DNA of 64,000 nt. Origin: Caenorhabditis elegans (lineage: Eukaryota; Nematoda; Chromadorea; Rhabditida; Rhabditidae). The DNA lies in the NCBI RefSeq assembly GCF_000002985.6, contig NC_003281.10, positions 7,068,001-7,132,000 on the forward strand, in the 5' to 3' direction. Made by a program: the position numbers and the translations under genes. The notes under the pieces were generated by a model. It made no database searches and had not been told where the DNA came from. It was given only the letters and a program-made list of their open reading frames with translations. Every line of letters starts with the position of its first letter. Within the stretch, counting starts at the first letter, position 1. Of the stretch, positions 47,435 through 59,600 are shown piece by piece.

Positions 47435-49044
47435 TTGGCTGAAATTAAGACAAGATTTCTAGAAAAATAAGAAAGAAGTACATGCAAAGTACGAGGAAAC
47501 TGGAAATGGAATGGATTGAGATGCAATGGATTAAAAATGAATAACGATTCCGTAGAAAGATAGTTTCTACAAAATCTCACTTTTCTCTGAGCTTCCTTCC
47601 TTGTTATTCAAGAAATATTAAAATAATAACGAGTGTTCAAAAATCCATGATTTCTCAAAGAATTCGCAAAGTTTTATAAGAGAATATCAAAGAGTAGGAA
47701 GATTAGAAAATAATAATCCGTCGCTGAAAAACACCACACTAAATCTAACTCCGAAGTATTACATTCAAAGTACAACATGTTATTCAAAATATTATGATTT
47801 AGGGAATTTTTAAAATTCTAATTTTTCATCAAACAAATTGACAAAGTTCAACATAGTTTCCAAAACAGTTCGAAATTTTATATTTTCAGCCAAAATTTCT
47901 TTAAGGTACTTTTTAAAAATTAATTCAAAAAATTTTAAGTGAACTTTTTTAATGCGATTTCAAGCTAAACCCAGTAGGCTTTGAATAGATTATGTTGCAA
48001 TTTCGTGACAAATTTTATAAGTTTCTCATAAATAAGACAACGAGAAAAATGGACAAAAAATTGCTAAGTAGTTGTAAAGTTTTTCTCGTGCCAGGACTCA
48101 AAACAGTGATTCTCGTATAAAATATATTATAAAGTTTCATAAATGTTGCATTTTAAAATTCAATTTTAAGTAAACATTGAAAAAAAAAGTAATAATTCTA
48201 ACCGCTAATTCTTCTATGGATTGTTCAATATAGCGCATTGCTAAAAAATTTCCAATAAAAAAAAACAAAATTTTGTAATTTTATAGCGACAAATACTGTC
48301 TGCCAACCAACTCTATCTTCAGTCTCTCCACACCTTTCACCACAAAAAAAACGATAACAAATCTCGTGATGACGTCGTTTTTATGTTTCGTTTCTCTGCG
48401 TATCTGAACTTTTTCTAAGTTTCAGATTACGAACGAGACAAATTATTTGCCTTAATTGAGATATCTCATAAGATTTAAGATTAGAAAGAATAAAATTTAT
48501 TAATTAAATTGAAAGTGCTGAAGAAAGTATCACATTCTAGATCAAAAACATATTGTTATTTGGAAAAGGATACAATCAGATTCAAATTGTTGGAAAGTAG
48601 CAAGACATAGTATCTGAACGCATTGCACATATTCCCATGACTATTCTATTTTTGTCTCTGAACTTTGAATATGATCATTGAAACAGAATGTGAAATGAAA
48701 TATTACATGAAATGGGTAGACATAAAGGACAAATAGAAAAGGTGAAAGAGACCGAAAAGTGGAAGGGTAACCACGGGGACAGCACAGAGACAGAGGGAAG
48801 AGAGTTGGTCTCGAGTGATGAGAGAGTTAGAAGGGCAAGAGACGACAGAGAAAAGATTGAGTTGATGAGAGAGAGAGACAGACATAGATATATTATTACA
48901 GATTTTAAATTGAGACGCAGAGATAGTTGGCATAGGGAAGAGACAAGATAGTGGAAAAAAGGTAGCAATTAATTATTAGATATTTCAACAACAGAAAGCT
49001 CACTAGCGGCGGGGATAGACATAATATTAGAAAACAGAAATATT

Positions 49045-49090
49045 CACACACACACACACACACACATACACACACACACATACACACACA
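49045..49090. repeat. CA-dinucleotide microsatellite
   Basis: A run of CA repeats interrupted twice by TACA, about 46 bp long. Confidence 0.97.
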
Positions 49091-50113
49091 AATGATCAAA
49101 AAAGATGTAAATGTAAAGGTGGTGTAGTCGAATTTTTATTTCTTTATTAGACTCAAAATTGTCTGAAAACGCCGAATTTCATGATGAAACTTCTTGAAAA
49201 CTTTTCAAAAAAAAAGTTATGCCCTCTTGAAATTTTTTTTTTAAATTCAAGTTTTTATCAATTTGTTCTGTAAATCTATCAAATAGATGCTTGAACAGAT
49301 GGTAGGTTCTCTAATCTGGAAATTTAATTTTTATAAATCATTGATCAAGCCCTGATATTATATTCAGTTGTTTTCTATAGAATAAAATATGTTTGATCTT
49401 TTCGTGCTCGCTGCAAAATATATTAAAAACTACCAATTTATCTAGAAGTTAAATATTATTTTCCTAGAAAGTTTTGAATAATGTTAGAACAATCTTTATG
49501 AATATTCAGCTAAACTCATATTTGAATAGAAAATTCATTTTCGTTTTAACTCATCGATCAGGTTATTTTAGGCCTGAAACTGGTTTTTTTCTAGTGTGTC
49601 TAGCACAGATTAGTTGAAAAATGTGACAATCGAAATTGTTTGTACAAATATAATATGTTCGAGAATGTGAAAATTCACATTTACTGTATAAGAAGGTGTA
49701 TGATTTTTCAATGAAATGAGGTATAATGATAAACCATTTTATTCTGGCTTTCTGGCAAAGGGTGTTTATGTAATCGTCTAGGCATTCTAGGTTGATACAA
49801 AAAACATGCCTACTGCCAAAAATCACCTGAAACTTTCTTTTTAATATTTATTTGTTTTAGTTAAACCTTTAAAAAATTAATTGAACTGTGGAAATTTCTG
49901 AATCTACTCTGGGCAATTGCCGAACATGCACCGAAATTTAAAACTGCACAATTTCACCGTAAAAATAGTTCAACATCGCTTCAATAAAAATATCTAACAA
50001 AACAAAAATTTGTAAAATATAATATTCATGAAAACGAGTGAATAAGAAACATGATATCTGGGCGAATATGTCTTAGAAACGACCAAAAATCGCTCCGAAA
50101 AAGGAAATAATAG

Positions 50114-50311
50114 GGTACTTGTGTATTACATGCCTTCATTTTAATTTTCATTAATTTCTCCAATTAAAATAAACGTGATAAACATTTTTCCTCTTCAGGC
50201 TTAGAAAAGGATATTTCCTAAGCCTAGAAATACAAAAATGTGGTACACGTTTTTATTGTTTTTAACTTTAAAAATTACTCAAAAAATGAGGGCATGTAAT
50301 ACACAAGTACC
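50114..50311. mobile_element. MITE with perfect terminal inverted repeats and 8-bp target duplication
   Basis: Perfect 21-bp inverted repeats at 50114-50134 (GGTACTTGTGTATTACATGC...) and 50291-50311 enclose a 198-bp noncoding element. The same 8 bases AATAATAG flank it at 50106-50113 and 50312-50319. An 8-bp duplication is the mark of hAT-superfamily transposition. No coding capacity, so it depends on a transposase elsewhere. Confidence 0.9.
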
Positions 50312-53009
50312 AATAATAGTATCTAAATAGACGAAGAGTTGCTCAAAAAGTTGAATCTGATTTCAAACAGATACCTCCCAAAAGATCAGAAATCCAGATA
50401 TTACAGCATTGCTCTTTTAATCCTGTTAGAATTGAATGCGCGTTTGTGTCTACACCGAGACAAAAATAAAACTAAAATATCTTGTAGATACCTGAATCAA
50501 AGTAGAAACACAAAGAGACTCACTGAAATATCAAGGAAAAAAAGAGAGAAGCCAGACATTTCTCTCTGATTCTTTGGAACTTGCAGTCTTAATGAACTCT
50601 TATGATCGCTGAACTTTTCTAACGAGCTAATCTTTGGTTGAATGAGCATTTATTTTCATCTGACGTTGAACACATGAGTCAGAAGTACGGCTTTTTGTGC
50701 ACTACAATTTAATAAATGACTTGACGTCTTACCTTGACGAATATTTTAAACAATTAATTAAATTTGGTCCTATGCGAAAAGTCAACATGCTCCAAATATA
50801 CACAGGAGAAAGAGCTCCACGTAGGCTCAAAAATGTTAATTGCTCACTGGATGGCTCACACCTTCCCTATTTCTATACACACCTGAAAATGTTTCATTAG
50901 TTGACGTTTCAACTTGAAACTTTAATGAAATACATAAAGATATGCTTCTATTGGATTTTAACCAAGGAATAAATGCAGTATACTCTCTCTCCTTATAGTT
51001 AAACAAACAAATACTTGTAGCCACCTGTCATTAAAAAGATACAATCTCCGAAGTCAGAATTTTTATAAAAAACTATAAAATTGATTGATAGAATGTAGGT
51101 TGCATCTTAAAAACTGTTTTCTATGTCTAAGAATTTGTGTTTTGTGTATGTAAAGATACTATCGGTTGTGATCAAAAATTGATTTCAATTGGATATATTA
51201 ATAACATTTTTCCAGATATTTGCGTTCAAAAAACATAAAATTTGAAAAGGCTCTGACTATACCACTTCGGAATATAAATTAAATAAAAATGTCGTATCAT
51301 TTTTTCGCCCACTTATCTTATTCAAATCCGACGATATCCAGCTCAACACTCAAGTTAAAGATCAAGACGAGTCACATTTGTTGAGGAGTAAATATAGAAG
51401 ATTCATGAATTATAACTCGTCGCAATGATAATATTCAGGTGGAATCAGAGAAAGATTTCCAAAAATGATATTACTTCTTACTTAGTTAGTCAAAGACTTG
51501 TGATACAATCGAAAATTGGAAAATGAATAAAAGTTACACATGTCTTGTAACTAGTTTTTGTGCCTGCCTGTCGACTTTATAAACTCTATACATTAGAAAA
51601 TAAATAATTTTAATCTCTAGTTCCTAAATCCAAAACATTGACATCTTAATTGATATTTTAAATTGAGTCTTTAATAAATTTTTTAACTGACTTATAGAAA
51701 GAACATATTTTTCATGATAATTGTTAGTTTTGTGATATCGTCGTATTACTAGAGGAAGTGGACTTTACAATGATAATAATCAGGCGGGCATTACATCAAC
51801 ATTTGGCTTTATACGTAGCTTCTATTCGAAAAACAATTATCGTGTGGAAGCTGAAATCTGGAGAAGGTACTTTGAAGGCACGTGTATTTTGATTTCAGTT
51901 TTTCCGTCGTTATGTACAGGCGCCAAAAAATTTGTGGAACTGAGTTTATAAAAGCAACAATCTTCTGAGTGCCAAGTTTCAATACTGAGGACATAATTTC
52001 ACGAAATTTCTTTCCGTCATCAGTTTAAAGACACACACTGTTTTTTGAGTGGGTCTCGCCACGATCTCAGTCATAATGACCGTTACATTTTTTACAGATT
52101 TGTTAATTCGATGTAGTTTTAAACAGTTGATTTTATCTGAAAATGGTAATATATCGTATATTCTCTTTCAGTGCTGCACCCACATAGCTCAACTTGCATA
52201 TATCTCGAAGGTTTTGGGTGATTTTGTACATTTCAAAAACATTAGGCATAGAAAAAGATTTAATAAGCATTTTAGCTAAAGTTTTTTGGCTGAAATCAAG
52301 AGATGACCGAGATATGAGATGTCAAAGTTGAACAATGGGGATGCCGCACTAATAGAGAATAAACGGTAACTTTTTTTAATCTTCAAAAAAAATAATTAAA
52401 AAATGGCCAAATTGACAGATCGGAAAAGTTATAATTGTAGGTTTTTCGATAAGAAATCTGAATTCGTTTTCCTCTCAATCAAATAATCAACGATCACAAT
52501 TCTAGAATTAAGACATCAAAACACAATAAAATCGGGTGACAAGTAGGTCGGTAAGAGACCATTGGTTATTGTGCTCCAGTGAAAAATCTGCCGAAAAACG
52601 GACTTTGGAGAAACAAATTAAACTTTTCTTGTTCCTCTTATACTAATTCTACCAGACTTCACGTGAAAAACTGACATTCATTGTTAATTTTTCGTCATTT
52701 TCGATCGTTCGTTGTGTTGTTCAACCCTTTTCTAACTGGCGACTATTGAGACAATTCTATGTCACTATAGTGTACAAAGAACGATCAAGTCATTTTTCGG
52801 TACAGACTAGGACTACGTTCAACTGTTTTTGAATTTTTTGTGCAAACGTCGGTTTGTATTTTTAAATCTTCCAGTGGTTCAAAAGCTGCTCTGGAAGTTG
52901 GAATAAAAACGATAAATTTTCATAACAACAAAAAAACGGATGAAGAATAAAAACAAAACAATTTGGACGAAATCAACGACAAAGAAAAGAATAACAATGT
53001 TAGAACCAA

Positions 53010-54891
53010 TTAATAGTCTGTAAAATGATGAATTTCAAAAACATGAAGACGTCCATCATCGTTTCCAACGGCCATATATCCTCCATTTGGAGAAAACTCC
53101 ACACATCTTGCATGTGTCACTTTTCCGTTTCTTTCCGGGAAGTTTTTGAATGTTGTCTGACTTGCCACGTGGACGAGACGAAGATGATTGTCCTTGACAT
53201 TTGAACAAATTGCCATCAATTGAGCATCAGAATTGAAAGCGATTGATGAGACCGCGGTGACGAGATTAGAAACATTGAAAAGTGGACGAGGATTTGTAGA
53301 ATTGCGGCAATCATTTCCAGAATAGACATTCACGATTCCGGTATCACTTCTGGAAATTTCAAATTTTCATCATATAATCAGGATGTATGTAAAGACTAGG
53401 TCATTTATTTTCACCGGAATTCAACAAAAAAAGATTTTTTTTTTTAAATTTTTGTTGCTAAACTGAAAATATCAACAAAAAAAAAGATGTAGCAAACTGT
53501 ACAATTATATTAATATATGAATTATATGAATGAATGACAGTATCGTGATTTTACGAATTATAAAAGTTTGATTTTAAAAAAGCTTACCCAGTCGCAAAGT
53601 AATCTCCATGTTGGCTGATGGCGAGTGTTGTTCCGTGCACAGCTCCATCGTCGGTGAATGTATGTTGCGATGATTTGGTTCCCGGCAATCCAATGTTTGC
53701 GATCACAATTTGGCCGGTCTCTAGAAATTTCGAATAATTTTTGAATTTTTGGCAATATAAAACCAACCGCAGATGATCCAAATTTCACGGCTGTGCGATG
53801 GGAAAAACTTGATTTCTGACGCATTTGCTGGGAGTGATATTGTTGTGATATGCTCCATCGACTGAAACATTTTACATTTAAACTTTTAATTTGCCAATAA
53901 TTTAATTTTTTGACATACAGTAGCATGGAGAACATAGATGTGAGAATTGTGTCCTGCAATTGCCAAAAATTGAGAGTCATGCGAAATGGCAAAGAGCCGA
54001 ATTCCTTGCTTTGGTACTGCTGTAAAATGTTCAAAGTTTTGCTTCAAATTTTATTAAATATTAAACGTACTGTTTGGAGGTTTCAACTGTGTCACTTCTC
54101 TTGTTTCCATATTGTACTGCATCAAATATTCCTTTCGGCTTGAAGAACAGATCACAGAGTGTCCTTTATCAGCAATTTCCAGACTATCAATCGGGAATTT
54201 TGAGAAATTCGCACTTTGAAGGAAACGATCCTTTTTAACCTCACGACTTACCTGAAATAAGTAAGGAATGGTTTAATTAAAACAGAAAACACAACTTACT
54301 TTAAAAAGTTGAACATTTCCACCTTGATCGGCAACAATGAGCACTGGTCGGGTTTTATGAAATTTAACAACAGTGATTCCACGAGTGTATCGGTGTCCGA
54401 TGTTGAAATCTTTTATAAGAGTTGTATGAATAGTTGTTTTTGGTAAATTCACGTCTTTCGCCAAATATCCGGCAGCAGTTTTCAACAATGACCCTTCTTC
54501 TTCGTCTCCTAAAATTGTAAAATACGATTTTTGAACTATTGATTTTCCAAAAACCTGCAGCAGCCTTAGCCCATTTTGGTGTGCCTCCGTGGCGTTTTCT
54601 GAACGCCTCTTGCAATCTACCAACGTATTCCTAAAATATTAAAATTATTTTTCAGAAGTAATTTATCCTTCTGCCTATTTTCAATTATATAATCTTTATT
54701 ACACGTTGAATAACGTATTTCTAAAAAAAATTTACCTTTGAATCCAATTCTCCATGTTCTTCGTCTGTGGTTCGCTTGAGTTCAACTCGCATTGTCATTT
54801 TCACTTTTTTTGGAACCGCCACAACCATATTATCGTCGTCCTCATCGTGCCACGCAGGCTTTTCAGACTCAATCACTGGCCGTTTGCTCAT
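53010..54891 (-). CDS. UTP18-like WD-repeat protein, small-subunit processome
   Basis: Eight in-phase exons (54891-54736, 54630-54555, 54508-54300, 54251-54071, 54019-53919, 53861-53768, 53720-53588, 53349-53010) encode 429 residues. The N-terminus is acidic (EKPAWHDEDDDNM), followed by REEL-like helices including EYVGRLQEAFRKRHGGTPKW, the conserved W-A motif segment of UTP18 proteins, then a WD-repeat propeller with blocks such as VVKFHKTRPVLIVADQGGNV, FAISHDSQFLAIAGH and AVGNDDGRLHVFEI. UTP18 is a U3 snoRNP-associated nucleolar protein that helps process the 18S rRNA precursor and recruits the exosome helicase in yeast. Its start and that of rpia-1 lie 245 bp apart on opposite strands, a bidirectional promoter shared by two housekeeping genes. 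Confidence 0.87.
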
Positions 54892-55136
54892 TTCTCTGAA
54901 AATTGTTCAAAATAACCTTAATGAAAGATTCAATAAGCTGAAAATTAAAGAAAATTCGGAAAAGAAAAAAGAAAAATGAGAAGCAATTGTCGTCAAATAG
55001 TGTGTGTTATCGTAGTTTTAGTGCAAACACCGTCACGTCTCAATGCAGAATTTCATTAATTTCAGTATTTCAGCTGAAAATTTCAGTCTTTCTTATCAAT
55101 TTACTATTGTTTTCGTTTTCTTTTCAGCATTTTTGT

Positions 55137-56158
55137 ATGTTTTCTACAAAATTTCCATTATCAGGAGTATTGCGAACCGCCAGAATGGTCACCTCCACCG
55201 GCCCTGAAGCAGAACTGGCTCCTATTGAGCAGGCGAAGAAACGAGTAAGTCAAAAATTAAGACCAATTCCAACCCTCATTAATCATTTCAGGCTGCGTTT
55301 GCCTGCGGTGAAAAATATGTGCAAAGTGGTTGCCGTCTTGGTGTTGGATCCGGAAGCACTGTCAAGTATTTGGTAGAATATCTTAAACAAGGATTTCAGA
55401 ATGGAAGTCTCAAGGATATCATCTGTGTTCCAACCAGTTTTTTGGTAAACAGATTTTCAACAAACCCAATTGTTATAAATAAGTATTTCAGACAAAACAA
55501 TGGCTGATTGAGTCTGGTCTCCCTGTCTCCGATTTGGATTCACATCCAGAACTGGATGTGTGTATTGATGGAGCTGATGAAGTTGACGGACAGTTCACGT
55601 GCATCAAAGGCGGAGGTGGATGTCTGGCTCAAGAAAAAATTGTTCAAACCGCTGCAAAAAACTTTTACGTGATCGCTGATTATTTAAAAGATTCCAAACA
55701 CTTGGGTGATCGCTATCCGAATGTCCCAATTGAGGTAAATTATTTAACTTTTTATAATTATCAGTAAAGAAAGATGCACTAAAGAATAAACTTTAGAACA
55801 ATAGTTTTTTCTAAATAGATGTAGTTATGTTGACTGTTTTTAATGAGATTTATTGCAGGTTCTACCTCTTGCTGCTCAACCACTTCTACGTTCGATTCCA
55901 CGCGCTGAAGGTGGAAGCTGTCAACTTCGACAAGCTGTCAAAAAGTGCGGACCAATTGTGACAGACAATGGAAACTTCATTATTGATTGGCAGTTCGAGA
56001 AAAACGTATCCGGAAGAGATTGGTTCGCGATTCAGCAACGATTGGCCAATACACCAGGAATTGTTGAAACCGGATTATTCATCGGTTGCGTCGACGCAGT
56101 ATTCTTCGCGTACTCTGACGGATCTGTCAAGGAAATTGTCAATTCCAAGAAGCACTGA
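55137..56158 (+). CDS. rpia-1: Ribose-5-phosphate isomerase A
   Basis: Four exons (55137-55244, 55292-55444, 55492-55734, 55859-56158) give 267 residues; a second in-frame ATG ([10 protein letters not shown], residue 17) would give the more usual 251. The enzyme interconverts ribose-5-phosphate and ribulose-5-phosphate in the non-oxidative pentose phosphate pathway in the cytosol. Family motifs are present in order: [15 protein letters not shown] (phosphate loop), [15 protein letters not shown] (catalytic aspartates), [14 protein letters not shown] with the catalytic lysine region, and DNGNFIIDW. The first 16 residues could be a weak targeting sequence or just an alternative start. An AATAAA signal lies at 56314-56319. 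Confidence 0.95.
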
Positions 56159-56686
56159 CTACTTGCATCGAATTTTGTTCATATTGAAAATTAGTTGTTT
56201 CTTATCACCACCACACTCTCCAAACTTCACTTTTCCTCTTCCCAGTTGTTGTGAAAATTGTACCCATTCATTCCCAATGTTCCTAGTATACGTGTAGTTC
56301 TTAGAATAGCCCCAATAAAAATTGTGTTGAAAAAACGTCTTTCTTAAAAAACTGAAAAAAAAATTAGAAAACTCTGAAAACGTTTTGAAATGTAAAGTGT
56401 CTGGATGTAAAGTGTCTGAAACTGTTTAATTTCAAATTACAGTAGTCTTGAAGTGTATGAATGGCGAGGATAGCTTAAAGATTGAAAGAAATGAGAATTT
56501 GCTTCCTAAATGACTCATTGGAGGCGGTAAAATTAAGAGCGAGCAATAATTTCAAAAATACTGATAAAGTTGGGAAATAAGTAAATATTTCAAAATTTTT
56601 AACAATTGCTGTATTAAAAAGCACTTTCGTCAAATCGTATCATTCGTATTCTATTCATTCCAGATTGTTCAAATTTTAATTTCCAA
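56159..56686. other. Intergenic between rpia-1 and WASP-like gene 1
   Basis: About 530 bp; polyadenylation signal of rpia-1 at 56314-56319, remainder AT-rich promoter-like sequence. Confidence 0.5.
56314..56319 (+). terminator. Polyadenylation signal of rpia-1
   Basis: AATAAA about 155 bp after the stop, followed by TTGTGTTG. Confidence 0.75.
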
Positions 56687-59600
56687 ATGATTACATCTGA
56701 ATTGAGTGATTTCCTCGAGATCAACGAAAAAAATAGTGTTCTAAGAGGAATATCGGCAAGCGATAAGGTATGATTTTGTGCACTAAGAGATAGGCACGGT
56801 CTCTGCTTAAAGACAAATGTAGTTTCAATTCAACTAGCTTGTGCTCATTTCAGATACTTTCATCAGGTATTTGTCAACTTCTTTTTTCTGAAAATGGGCA
56901 TTGGCGGATACCGAATGGGGGAACCGCTGTGGCATTGTTTTTGAAAGTAAGTACGATAAATTTTAAAAAGATGAACTGTGGTAGAAAGCTGCAAAGATGT
57001 TATCATATGAAAACTACTAGAAGAACAAACAATTAATCTAGATTAATTATTTCAAAATGAGAAATGTATACTTTTTTCGAAGTGAGTCGCAGTAGGATTG
57101 TTTGCAAAATCCAATTTAGTTTTGCAAAGAAATACTCAAACTCAACAGACGATTAATTCAATTTTTCAGAACAGTACGGAACGATATTACCGGATAATAG
57201 TAATGGAACCATCTGCAGATCCAGATTGGGAACCAACAGTTCAATTTGATTTTCTTATTAGGTAATCTTGAATATAATTTAATTTCAACTAACACTATGA
57301 TTATAGAGACAAAAAGTTTGAAACAATGCAGGAACATGCAAGGTTACTCGTTTTTGAGGCAGAATCCAGATACATTGGATTGAACTTTTACGACTCAAAG
57401 GAATGTGAGAACTTTCACAATAGTGTTTGCAAACGACAAAGTGAGTAATTCGATTATTAAACTAGTTGGAAAAATATCGCTTTTTCCATATTTTTATTAT
57501 GTACAATACTATTTCTTAAATCAATTTTTGAGTTCAATAATAATAGGGTAATGTTTATATTTCCGTCTATCTTTGCTTTTATTACAGAAATAGGTAGAAT
57601 ACGGTAACTTGAGTTCTAATATATGCAAGATAGAACCCTAAATCGGTACTTGTGTATGATAACCCCACATTTGTAAAATTTATCTTTTTAGATTTTGAAT
57701 GTGACTTTTATATATAGATTCTTAGGCTTACTATTCGAAAATGATATTCACATTTTTAATAAATGGGAAAATACAACAATTACTAATTTATTTTCAAAAT
57801 ATGGGGCTATAATACACAAGCCTTAAATTTCAGCGAGAAGTACCGATAAAGCAAAGCAGCCAGCATTGGAGGGAAAGACGAAGAAGAAAAGTAGTTTCTT
57901 TCATGATCCATTCAAATCCCACAGGGAACCAAGAAAACAAGTTGAAATTGAAGCACCAACAGATTTTCGGCATGTTGATGGTGTGAAGTTGACAGATGTA
58001 CAAGAAGATTTGTATATGCAAGTTAGGAGTAAATTGAATGTATAGTTTTCCAAACCTCTATTGCCAAGACTACGTTGAAATTTCAGGTGAATAATCCAGA
58101 AGAAGAGGAAATTGTGAAGCAATTGATTGTAAGAAATGAAGATCATATTAGACAATCATTGATGGTGAAAAAAGAATCTCAAACTGTGAAAGAAGTTAAG
58201 GACAAAAATAAGGATAAAGTCAAAACAAGTAAAGTGAATCCGAAAATTGACAAAAGTCGACAAATAAGACTCGAAAACATTGTTGTCCAAAATTTGAAAA
58301 TCTAAGACCGATTTATTTCTTTTTTTCAGAGCTTTTTTGGACGTAACAAACCAAAAGTCGAGGATGTTTCTCAACCGATTGTACCAGTCATCACTGGTGA
58401 TCCATTGAATCCCGATTGGACAGTAACCGCAGCAACATCATTCAAACATAGTCACACTTTTTCTGCGGATCCCATCAAGGATCCATCAGTGTTGCTGAAT
58501 AGAAGCACTTCAGTGCGAGTTCGAGGAAGTAAGTTGATTGACTGAAAGCGACATTTTGTGTGTTTAATTCTGACTTCAGCCATGTAAAATTCTTATTCAA
58601 ACAAAAACTAGATTCAGACAAAAAATTGCAATTAAATTGTATTTTTATGCAAATCAAGGTCTCTTCATGAACATCAAAAAAACATTTTCTTCATAAACCC
58701 TATTTAAACGCGATCACGGGTTTTTCTTTGAATCACCAAAAACAGTCTGAAATTCGATATTAACAAAGAATAAGAAATTCAACTCATAAAGTCCCATTTT
58801 CAATTTAGGATAAGATCTTTGTTTGATTTAATTCCAAAATGTGAACTGCAAAACAAATTAATGATTGTCTCCTTGCACTTTTGAACCAATCAGATGTGCT
58901 GAGTAGAAGCCACTGATTGGTTCAAAAGTGGGCGTGGCTTCTCTTTTGAACGAAGTTCAAATAGGGAGATTTGGTAAAAACATTTCCGTTTACTGTAAAT
59001 AGTTATTTTATTTTCTTCGTGGTATTTCTGAATTAAAAAATTATTAATATCATTTTCTTGGTATTTTAAAGCCCCCATTCACGCTAAATACACCTTCTTT
59101 AAAAATACACAGTTCAAAATATCAATCTTCCAGGTCTCTCAACTCCTCGAATTCCAACTCATCGTGACTCCTATCGCTCGGCTACAAAACCAGACACTGT
59201 TCCTAAGCAGACTCCTCCTCCAACTCACAATTCCTATGTTCTTCCTCATATTGATGAGAGGATGACGAGGAAAATGATATTAATGAAGAACCACCAAAAC
59301 CTCCGAGAAGAAGTGCTTCCTTTCGAGTTAGAGGTGGGTAACTATGTTAGTTTTCCCAATCATACTCATTGTTCAGAAAAACCAATAGCAGAGGCTCCGC
59401 TTCGTCCTCCGGTTCGTCCTGCTCCAATTGTTCCTACTTCGGCTGGACTTTGTTTAGTGCTCGCAGCCTCATTTCCCACTTCATCAACTCCTTCTCGTTT
59501 TTTGAATCCTTTTCCTGCTCCACTACCAGCAGAAGTAAGTAATTCTCCACCAACTTTTCTACCAACCGATATTTTTTTTAATTGAACAGAAATCTGACAA

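Larger units (their letters stand above)
47435..53009. other. Gene-poor 5.5-kb region upstream of nhr-10
   Basis: The largest gap in the window. Contents seen: a purine-rich GA tract region (about 48715-48950), a CA microsatellite (49045-49090), a 198-bp MITE (50114-50311), a copy of the GGTCTCGCCACGA repeat (near 52048) and several unsupported open stretches. No tRNA, rRNA or protein gene recognised. Confidence 0.55.

Noticed and set aside
49045-49090. CRISPR-like repeated units
   Set aside because: It is a simple CA microsatellite in a eukaryotic genome.
51809-51994. Minus-strand frame thought to be a transposase fragment
   Set aside because: No catalytic motif or terminal repeats; similarity impression not supportable.
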